The notes beneath the pieces were generated by a model. It was not told the DNA's origin and ran no database searches. It saw nothing but the letters and a program-made list of their open reading frames with translations. Position numbers and translations under genes: made by a program. Positions 26,601 to 32,351 of a stretch of DNA of 64,000 nt are shown here, in pieces (position 1 is the stretch's first letter; each line of letters begins with the position of its first letter). Origin of the DNA: JARRKC01 sp037388505 (GTDB taxonomy: Bacteria; Acidobacteriota; UBA6911; RPQK01; JAPXNP01); assembly GCA_037388505.1 (NCBI GenBank), contig JARRKC010000013.1, forward strand, positions 1-64,000, read 5' to 3'.

Positions 26601-26915
26601 TCCATGCTGATCGGCGAGGAATCTGATATTGAAATCGTTGGAGAGGGATCCAACGGCAATGAGGCCATCGCTCTCGCCCGGGATCTCCAACCGGATGTCA
26701 TCCTCATGGACTTCAGTATGCCCGAAATGAACGGGGTTGAAGCCACCCGGATCATCCATTCGGAACTGCCCAAGATCCGGATCATCGGGCTTTCGATGTA
26801 TGAAGAAACCGACCGCGCCGCGGCCATGCAGGAAGCGGGGGCCGTTGCCTACCTCAGCAAGAGCGGCCGGTCGGATGCGCTTCTGCAAACCATCCGGGAA
26901 GCACGGACAGACTAG
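23688..26915 (+). CDS. Hybrid sensor kinase: five PAS, HisKA_3, HATPase, NarL-type receiver
   Basis: 1075 residues, soluble (no membrane segment). Five PAS/PAC units at about 25-155, 160-290, 298-425, 430-548 and 553-675, recognisable by repeated xGY/GFxxEEL, HPEDR and YRxRRxDGxxRWV elements. Then a coiled coil, HisKA_3 dimerisation domain with phospho-acceptor in QVLHDHLQQ (about 725), a NarX/DegS-type HATPase (VREALLNVVKHAKV; GVGFEP; GGFGLVSMRERL) and, after a 40-residue acidic Glu-rich linker, a receiver domain (LLVDDHVVMRQ; DVILMDFSMPEMNG; LSKSG) of the NarL class without its HTH. Normally that receiver sits on a separate DNA-binding protein; here output must pass on by phosphotransfer or protein contact. 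ATG 23688 or 23697 possible. Confidence 0.92.
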   Translation: METMKRIKRSPEARLSGSANPVNGSSDQRGSHLIDFYHQIAEGAPDWECWRTPEGKCVYVSPSCERITGYRAQQFMSDPELHLSVIHPEDRSRVAAHFCESGELADAVPLEFRILHRNGQVRWVNHVCHPICDERGSLMWRRVLQRDITSYKAAQLALAGQEKLFRELAENLEEVLWIVSPDWNEVLYVSPAYAELWGRSCEELRVSPRSWLDAVLEEDRPRILSNITRVAQEPLQGLASVEYRVRRPDGSIRWVRARGFGIHDETGRIHRVVGIAEDVTDQKQVENALRRRQQEYQTLAGNLPGLVYRVYLQEGSRMHFYNDLLEPTTGFRAEELTTGEICSIIRLIVPEDRERVIETVEEAVEKEQPFDISYRLERKNREIRHMSERGRPIRDENGRPLYIDGLIFDVTDQMLQEEQLREREAQLRAFFDANAVCMSIVALDDDDLVYVRPNETMAAFYGLTATTLSGKRCRELGVSEETLAGWIEMFAECLRTGEPVSREYNFGLHGQEHWYHGTISPISLSSDSPLFALATVDITERKKTEQALRESEARFREVLENALDASYRRDLTSGRLDFMSPVIEQITGFSPEEIAALDVQQGLDLVHPDDRQAVIGEIQRSASGEAGFVEYRFRTKNGEYRWFGDKMRVVMAGGEPRYRVGVVRDITHRKQVEEALRRAKDELEERVHQRTKELELRANQLARLSSELTIVEQRERRRLAQVLHDHLQQLLVGAKFGLDVLSRRIGQKHMDTIGQVEALLNESINTARSLTAELSPPILHEAGLNAALEWLIRWMKEKHGLTVEFDTDEEVRTSREDIRVLIFESVREALLNVVKHAKVTRAKVSLTRHDPEHLRALISDEGVGFEPGVLSNRDDSTKGGFGLVSMRERLRLMGGSLEIESTAHEGTRLILTVPIESPAAVMGEEEAEETREEEGAQPETGQQAGGGGKSARKGRIRVLLVDDHVVMRQGLSMLIGEESDIEIVGEGSNGNEAIALARDLQPDVILMDFSMPEMNGVEATRIIHSELPKIRIIGLSMYEETDRAAAMQEAGAVAYLSKSGRSDALLQTIREARTD

Positions 26916-27053
26916 TCCCCACTCGCCTGAGTGACGCGGTCAGTCTCACCTCGTACGAACCCATCGGTTCCGACACCCGATTTGTCGTAGACTAGCCACC
27001 GGACCCGGTGAGAAACCGGCTTCTGGCACTCACAGCCTGAGGAAGGAAACGCC

Positions 27054-28430
27054 ATGAGATCCTTGCTTCGATGCTCTCCCCTTTTCGCCTTGAGTCTCCC
27101 ATTCCTCGCTTTCCAGACCACTTCGGCTCAACAACCGGGTCGGGCGTCTTCCTCCGAAGCCCAGCGGTTCGAGCTTCCGGCCACCGATGACGGTCTGCCC
27201 GGCGAGGGCCCGATCCGCCGGTACGACTGGTTTCGCGACCTCTGGCGAGAACGCCGAAGCGCCTGGTCCAAACAGGTCGAACAGGACCAGCGCGCACTGG
27301 TGTTCCTCGGGGACTCGATCACGCAGGGATGGGGTGACGACTTCGGGGGAGCCTTTCCCGGAGTCCACGTGGCAAATCGTGGCATCATCGGCGACACGAC
27401 ACGCGGCATGTTGATTCGTCTGCAGGAGGATGTGCTGGCTCTGAATCCAAGCGGGGTAGTCCTGCTCCTTGGCACCAATGATTTGGAAGAGAACGCCGAA
27501 CCGGAGACGGCTGCCGGCAACCTCGAGCTGATCCTGACGGAGTTGGAAAGCTACAGCAGGAAAATGCCGATCGTGCTGTGCCGGGTCTTTCCGAGTTCGC
27601 CTTCGAAAAATCGCCCTGCCGACAAGATTCGTGCCATCAACCGACTCTATGCTCGAGTTGTCGCGCACGACCCGCAGGTGACCCTCTTGGACACTTGGAC
27701 GTTGTTCGCTGACGATCAGGGCAATGCGAAAGCCGAGGAGTTCCCGGATCTGCTGCACCCGAACGCCGCAGGATACGCCAAATGGGCGGCTGCTCTGAGA
27801 CCGATCCTGGCTACTCTCGGCTTCATGGATACTGAACCGGACAACTTCTCTCCCGAGCCGGGATTTGAAAGCCTTTTCAACGGTCGTGACCTGACCGGCT
27901 GGGGCTTCCGCCCGACGAGCCCGGAAGACATCGAGGCGCGCAACCATTGGCAGGCGACCGATCCGAATGCCGCCGCCTGGCCGGTCGTGACCAAAGCGAT
28001 GGTCCTCGACGGCCGAACGGCGAGTGACGATGGACGCTATGTGGTCGTCAACGGCCGCCTCGTCGTGACCACACCGCCGGAGGGGCGCCGCATCCAGCAG
28101 ATCTGGACGAGCCGGGAGTTCCCAAGAGACTTTGTCTTGAGACTCGAGTTCCGCGCCACCCCGAATGCGGACAGCGGGATTTTCATCCGTGGACCACAAC
28201 TGCAGTGCAGGGACTACCTGCTGGCCGGTCCTTACAAGCAACTCCAGCACTACAAGCCGCAGCAGTGGAATCAGATCGAAGTGACGGTCAAGGGTGGCAT
28301 CGCTCGGGCCACCTGCAACGGTGAAGTCCTGGAAGAGGCGATGGAGGTCCCCTCCACCGGCCCGATCGGTCTGGAAGGCGATCGGGGCCAGATGGAGTAC
28401 CGTCACATCGAGATCCGCGAATTGCCCTGA
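27054..28430 (+). CDS. Secreted SGNH/GDSL hydrolase fused to DUF1080 domain
   Basis: 458 residues; AGGAAGG SD, signal peptide to about residue 25 (TTSAQQ). Residues 60-265: SGNH hydrolase with all blocks: FLGDSITQGWG (Ser), IIGDTTRG (Gly), LLGTNDLEEN (Asn), DLLHPNAAGY (Asp/His). Residues 270-458: DUF1080 (3-keto-disaccharide hydrolase-like, concanavalin fold) with FESLFNGRDLTGW, NADSGIFIRGP, PIGLEGDRGQMEYRHIEIR. An ester hydrolase tied to a sugar-binding or sugar-hydrolysing module fits deacylation of plant or microbial polysaccharide; the target is unknown. Monocistronic, convergent with the porin-like gene. Confidence 0.9.
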   Translation: MRSLLRCSPLFALSLPFLAFQTTSAQQPGRASSSEAQRFELPATDDGLPGEGPIRRYDWFRDLWRERRSAWSKQVEQDQRALVFLGDSITQGWGDDFGGAFPGVHVANRGIIGDTTRGMLIRLQEDVLALNPSGVVLLLGTNDLEENAEPETAAGNLELILTELESYSRKMPIVLCRVFPSSPSKNRPADKIRAINRLYARVVAHDPQVTLLDTWTLFADDQGNAKAEEFPDLLHPNAAGYAKWAAALRPILATLGFMDTEPDNFSPEPGFESLFNGRDLTGWGFRPTSPEDIEARNHWQATDPNAAAWPVVTKAMVLDGRTASDDGRYVVVNGRLVVTTPPEGRRIQQIWTSREFPRDFVLRLEFRATPNADSGIFIRGPQLQCRDYLLAGPYKQLQHYKPQQWNQIEVTVKGGIARATCNGEVLEEAMEVPSTGPIGLEGDRGQMEYRHIEIRELP

Positions 28431-28513
28431 CTGGACACCCGATCGGAACCGCGGCTCACTCCTTCCGGGGCCGAGCCGGCGGACGGTGGCCCCGCAGTGG
28501 AGATGAATCCTTG

Positions 28514-29839
28514 CTAGAAGCCGGTCTGAAGCGTGACCTGGACTCTGTTCTCTCCAGGAATCATGTCGGAACTGTGATTGGTTCGCTGATAGTCGACCAA
28601 CCAGATGTTCCCTTTGTACATGCGCCAGGCAATTCCGGCGATGTAGCGGTGGGTAATATCCGAGTAGATCTCGGTGTCCGCGTTGAAGTCGTCAAAGCGG
28701 CCCAACACGCTGATCCTGCTCCCGAAATGCGGCGTTGGAATGTGTGCCGCAGCAAACAATGAGTATCCTCTCTGGCGTGCGGCCCTTCCGTCGGGAGCCA
28801 GTGCCTTGCCCGACTGGTTGCCTCTGCCTACGTATCCCTGAGCCGTGCCGGTGAAGAAGCGGCTCTCGTACGAAACCATCCCGTCGAAGCTTCTCCAGTT
28901 GGGGGGCTGCATTCCGTCTTCTACCGGCTGGTTCCCCTTGCCGACGATACCGAAAGCACTGAACTGGAGCCCCGGCACGACGTCGGGCAGCGGCCGGACC
29001 GAGAGGCGACCCTCGAAGACTTTGTTCTTGTTCTGCTCGGCGGCATGATAGCCGCCGCCATTGTAGATCCCGGCCTGCCATGAGCCGTATCGACCGGCGT
29101 AGTGAGGATTCACTTCGGCCTTGTATTCGCTGCTCAGGGTTCCCCCGAAATCCGATCCGAAGAGCACTCCGGTGTCGGCGCTGTTGAAAACGCCGTTGCG
29201 CTCCAGAAACATCGTATCCTGCATGCGGTATCCGTTGATGGCTTCCTCGAAGTCCAGCCAGGGCATGTGCGCCAGGCCGAACTCCATGTAAGGGCCGGTG
29301 ATGGCCTTGTTGCCCTTCCAGTGGAACTTGCCATAGATGTACTTGGCGCGCGGCTTCACATCGCCGGTCGAATCGACGGTGATATCGGTGACGAAGCGCG
29401 CGGTCAGGTAGGGCGTGACAGCGACGTCCGCTCCGAAGTATCCCCGTTTCAGAAGAAACGCGTTGTAGTCGCTGGTCTCATTGGGGACTCCGGAGTACCT
29501 GGTTCCGTTCTGGTAGGACAAATAGAACAGCCCGATCGGCTTGAAGCTCCTCAAAGGTTCCGGTATTTCGGCTTTCACCGCTCCCAACTGCCCGCCGGAT
29601 CCGGTCGCCGCCTGGGGCGCGGCGGCTTGGCTCGCGGGTGGAGGAGTGCCGGATTTCTGTCGATTGTACTCGGCCTGCACCTGGGTGGCTTGAACCTGGG
29701 TGATGACTCCATTCTGAACAAGCAGTTTCAGCAGAGGATCCATGTTTTCAGAATCGGTCTGGGTAGTATCGGATGCGTAGACCATGCCCCAGAGGCAAAA
29801 AGCAAAGAGAATGCACGCCATGATCGTCTTCTTCATCAT
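28514..29839 (-). CDS. Outer-membrane porin-like beta-barrel protein
   Basis: About 441 residues; ATG 29839 or 29836 after GAAGGGAAG, opening a signal peptide (MKKTIMACILFAFCLWGMVYA). A short helical segment (MDPLLKLLVQNGVITQVQATQ) with a Q-rich linker and Ala/Pro spacer follows, as in phosphate-selective porin O/P-like proteins. Then ~380 residues of alternating aromatic/polar strands (YLSYQNGTRYSG, KYIYGKFHWKG, YMEFGLAHMPWLDFEE, GMVSYESRFFTG) ending in a C-terminal VQVTLQTGF with terminal Phe, the barrel-assembly signature. Likely a 16-18 strand barrel; transported solute unknown. Confidence 0.8.
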   Translation of the reverse strand: MMKKTIMACILFAFCLWGMVYASDTTQTDSENMDPLLKLLVQNGVITQVQATQVQAEYNRQKSGTPPPASQAAAPQAATGSGGQLGAVKAEIPEPLRSFKPIGLFYLSYQNGTRYSGVPNETSDYNAFLLKRGYFGADVAVTPYLTARFVTDITVDSTGDVKPRAKYIYGKFHWKGNKAITGPYMEFGLAHMPWLDFEEAINGYRMQDTMFLERNGVFNSADTGVLFGSDFGGTLSSEYKAEVNPHYAGRYGSWQAGIYNGGGYHAAEQNKNKVFEGRLSVRPLPDVVPGLQFSAFGIVGKGNQPVEDGMQPPNWRSFDGMVSYESRFFTGTAQGYVGRGNQSGKALAPDGRAARQRGYSLFAAAHIPTPHFGSRISVLGRFDDFNADTEIYSDITHRYIAGIAWRMYKGNIWLVDYQRTNHSSDMIPGENRVQVTLQTGF

Positions 29840-30008
29840 CTTCCCTTCTCTCCGATGCAACTCCGCAGCCGGCCGAGACCTTTCGGTCGGCGAATAGCGG
29901 GAGTCTATGCAAGCCGTGTTACACGAATTTGAACGTTCCATGAGGATTTCTTTAAGGAGTGAATTCTGGAAGATCGAACGCCCGCACGGCGCTCGTATGC
30001 GACGGGCC

Positions 30009-30035
30009 AGGGCGCTAACCTGGATCCAGCGCCCT
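30009..30035 (+). promoter_or_regulatory. Palindrome upstream of the peroxiredoxin promoter
   Basis: AGGGCGCT (30009-30016) and AGCGCCCT (30028-30035), a perfect 8-bp inverted repeat with 11-nt centre, ending 8 bp before the -35 region. Both flanking genes are divergent, so an operator is more likely than a terminator, though a short T run follows. Confidence 0.45.
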
Positions 30036-30043
30036 ACTTTTCG

Positions 30044-30072
30044 TATTCAAAAAAGTGGCGTGCGCCTATAAT
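30044..30072 (+). promoter_or_regulatory. Promoter of the selenoprotein peroxiredoxin
   Basis: Perfect -10 TATAAT (30067-30072), 17 bp after TATTCA (30044-30049); the alternative -35 TTCAAA has a 15-bp spacer. Predicted leader is about 30 nt to ATG 30110. Confidence 0.6.
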
Positions 30073-30109
30073 CGACTCGACATTCTGGAATTCGTAGAAA
30101 GGAGGTACG

Positions 30110-30835
30110 ATGTCCGATCAACCCCAAGGATGCGCCCGGATCACCGGCACTGTATCCAGTGACGGCTCCAAGGACGAAGATACCGGAAAGCATCTCATCA
30201 AAGAAAAGGAGGTCAAAATGGCCGTCCTCGTTGGTCAGAAAGCCCCTGATTTCGCCGCTCCCGCTTACCAAAACGGCGGTTTTTCCACAGTGAAACTCTC
30301 CGATTTCCTGGGTAAATGGGTTCTGCTCTGTTTCTACCCCGGTGACTTTACCTTCGTCTGAGCGACCGAAGTGTCGGCGGTCGCCGACCAATACAACACA
30401 CTCCAAGACTTGGGCGTAGAAGTCATCTCCGTCAGCGTGGACAGCCATTTCGTTCATAAGATGTGGAACGACCATGAATTGAGCAAAATGGTCTCGGGTG
30501 GTATCCCCTTCCCGATGGCTTCGGATCAGGCCGGCAATCTGGGTCGGGCTTATGGCATCTACGATGAAGCACAGGGCATCGAACTCAGGGGACGCTTCAT
30601 CATCGATCCCGACGGTGTTGTGCAGGCAATGGAGGTGATGACACCGCCTGTGGGACGCCGTATCGGCGAGACCATACGCCAGATCCAGGCCTTTCAGCAG
30701 GTGCGCGCCACGAAAGGCAGTGAAGCGACACCCGCGGGCTGGGAACCCGGACAGCCGACCCTCCACCCGGGTCCCGCTCTGGTCGGAAAAGTCTGGGAAG
30801 TCTGGAATCCTTCCATGGAACGAACCAAACACTGA
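30110..30835 (+). CDS. Selenocysteine-containing peroxiredoxin (AhpC/PrxU-like)
   Basis: 241 codons read through one in-frame TGA (30359-30361). Before it: VGQKAPDFAAP, LGKWVLLCFYPGDFTFV; after it: ATEVSAVADQYN, then FIIDPDGVVQAMEV and WEPGQPTL. In AhpC-type peroxiredoxins FYPxDFTFV is followed by the peroxidatic Cys, so TGA replaces exactly that codon and selenocysteine (residue 84, or 48 from the inner ATG) is the natural reading; a SECIS hairpin follows. The C-terminal TPAGW has Thr where 2-Cys AhpC has its resolving Cys, and no Cys follows the Sec. The N-terminal extension carries Cys8 (QGCARITG), a possible resolving residue. Two starts have strong SDs: 30110 (AAAGGAGG) and 30218 (AAAGGAGG). 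It reduces H2O2 or organic peroxides. Annotation pipelines would split it in two. Confidence 0.93.
30359..30388 (+). promoter_or_regulatory. UGA (Sec) codon and bacterial SECIS element
   Basis: UGA at 30359-30361. Stem GTCGGC (30373-30378), apical loop GGTC (30379-30382), stem GCCGAC (30383-30388), perfectly paired. Seventeen nt separate the UGA from the loop, inside the 16-37 nt window described for bacterial SECIS, and the loop GGUC is like that of E. coli fdhF (GGUCU), the part bound by SelB. Confidence 0.9.
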
Positions 30836-30845
30836 CCGTGTCTCG

Positions 30846-30904
30846 CGCCCTTCGGGAGACGGGAAACGGGAGACGGGAATTCCGAATCCCGAATCCCGAG
30901 GGCG
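30846..30904 (+). repeat. Inverted heptamer hairpin after the peroxiredoxin
   Basis: Left arm: CGGGAGA, CGGGAAA, CGGGAGA, CGGGAAT (30853-30880). Right arm: ATTCCGA, ATCCCGA, ATCCCGA (30879-30899). Outer CGCCCT (30846) pairs with AGGGCG (30899-30904). It begins 10 bp after the peroxiredoxin stop and could serve as a terminator or mRNA-stabilising hairpin; no T run follows. Confidence 0.7.
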
Positions 30905-30984
30905 TGTTGCCGAAGTCCTTAGGACCTCAGCTCGACCTTGGTACTCGTCCGTCGAGATTTGAAGATCCGACCTCATGGAAGCCG

Positions 30985-31095
30985 CCACGGACGGCAATGG
31001 CTCCAGAACAAAGAAATCCTTTGCGCACCTGGCGCTTCTGCGTGAAATCGAGTCGCCGAGGCTTCACACTGTTACCGGGATTCAGGCCAAGTCGG
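30985..31095 (+). repeat. Dispersed repeat, family B copy 2
   Basis: Second copy of the element at 8796-8905, same orientation, landmarks CCACGGACG, ACAAAGAAATCCTT, GCGTGAAATCGAG and CAGGCCAAG. Together with the heptamer hairpin it fills the 311-bp gap 30836-31146, which has no gene. Confidence 0.65.
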
Positions 31096-31146
31096 GCCTG
31101 AGGCTATTGGGGCAGCGCGCCCCGTGTCCCGACTTCCGTTTGCCGG

Positions 31147-32109
31147 CTACCAGGTTCGCTCCTTCAGGATTTCCTGAATCTGCTCCTTGGGAACTGGCAA
31201 TTCGTCCATGTGGTCCTTGAGCCAGTTGGAAAAGTCTCGTTCGATTTCGGCGGACCAGCGCGTATCGATTTGGCCGGCGGTGTATTTGCCTTCACGCAAC
31301 CGTTCGTGACCGAAAAGGTCTCGAAGTCGCACGATCTCCGAGGTCTTCACAACCTTCTCGGCAAGTTGAGGCGGAATGAAGATGACGCCCCCATCCTTTC
31401 CGAGTACGACGTCACCCGGCATGACGGTCGCGTGGCCGATTCGGATCGGACAATTGATGCCCATCATGGTCGAGTTGAGGTTGGGGCCGAGATTCGAGAA
31501 GTGGTGAGAGGGATCGTAGGAGCGGACGAACGATACGAAGTTGGGCAACTCCTTCAATCCTTCGATATCGCGGATGGCGCCGTTATATACGATTCCGTTG
31601 CCGCTCTTTGCGTAGATTGCATTGCCGACGTTGTCACCGATCGAAGGTCCGTCGACCTTCAACTCGAAATGATCACAGACGTAGACATCACCTGGTTGGA
31701 GTTCATCGACGGGCCAGGCGTTCTGCCCACCGATCCGGCCATCCTGCTTGCCCACTTCCTCGATGACCTTGTGGATGTCGGGTCTTCCCGGCATCCAGAC
31801 TGCCGTCAAGGCCCGCCCCACGAGGGCCTTGTCAGGATGGATGCTCAACCAGCCATCCTCATACTCATGGCGGAAACCCGCGTTGCGAAGAACGGCCCAC
31901 GCCTCTTCCAGGGTGACCGACTTCATCCGCTCGAGAATGCCGTCGGGCACTTTCGGTCGCCCGTCAGGAAAACGTTCCCCCTTCCATTCCGGGGTGTACT
32001 TGATCAGATCTTCCTTTGAGAAGACCCCCGGCTGCGCAAGCAGGACTGCCCAGGTGAGAGACACCGACAACGCGATGCAGAGCATGACTCGAAGGGCGTT
32101 TCTTTTCAT
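31147..32109 (-). CDS. Secreted RraA-family protein
   Basis: 320 residues from ATG 32109 (AAGGA upstream), opening a signal peptide (MKRNALRVMLCIALSVSLTWAVLLA). The body matches the RraA/HMG-aldolase-like fold: SVTLEEAWAVL, QPGDVYVCDHF, GDNVGNAIYAKSGNGIVYNGAIRDIEGL (the RD pair is the conserved substrate-binding site), VMPGDVVLGKDGGVIFIPP. Cytoplasmic members are aldolases/decarboxylases or RNase E inhibitors; an exported version must do something else, probably a class II aldolase-like reaction on a keto acid, which is inference. The in-frame region up to 32382 overlaps the divergent BNR gene start and is not used. Confidence 0.85.
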   Translation of the reverse strand: MKRNALRVMLCIALSVSLTWAVLLAQPGVFSKEDLIKYTPEWKGERFPDGRPKVPDGILERMKSVTLEEAWAVLRNAGFRHEYEDGWLSIHPDKALVGRALTAVWMPGRPDIHKVIEEVGKQDGRIGGQNAWPVDELQPGDVYVCDHFELKVDGPSIGDNVGNAIYAKSGNGIVYNGAIRDIEGLKELPNFVSFVRSYDPSHHFSNLGPNLNSTMMGINCPIRIGHATVMPGDVVLGKDGGVIFIPPQLAEKVVKTSEIVRLRDLFGHERLREGKYTAGQIDTRWSAEIERDFSNWLKDHMDELPVPKEQIQEILKERTW

Positions 32110-32351
32110 TTCGACTTTCCTTATTCGGGTGAACGGGCGGGAGAAACCGGCACTGCGGCGCCGGCAACAGACGTGAGTGAACGTCGGGAATCCAAGGGGC
32201 TCCTTCCGAATCGAGACGAGAGTCACGAAACCGGTTTGATGGTAGACCACGAGCCAGCTTCTGGCAAGAGACCGGCCGGCGCTCGCCCCCCGGGATCGCG
32301 CTTTGCCTGCAACAGGACTTGATATGCTTGGACCCAAGGAGCCTTGTCGAT

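Noticed and set aside
27030..28406. 458-codon minus-strand frame opposite the GDSL-DUF1080 gene
   Set aside because: Shadow frame; the plus strand has all SGNH blocks and a signal peptide.
30362..30384. Alternative 7-bp stem GCGACCG/CGGTCGC directly after the UGA
   Set aside because: Its loop starts only 7 nt after the UGA, too near for SelB recognition, and it competes with the better GGTC-loop hairpin.
30371..30835. Separate gene starting at GTG 30371
   Set aside because: It begins in mid-domain of the peroxiredoxin, without SD, 9 bp after an in-frame TGA with SECIS; it is the second half of the selenoprotein.
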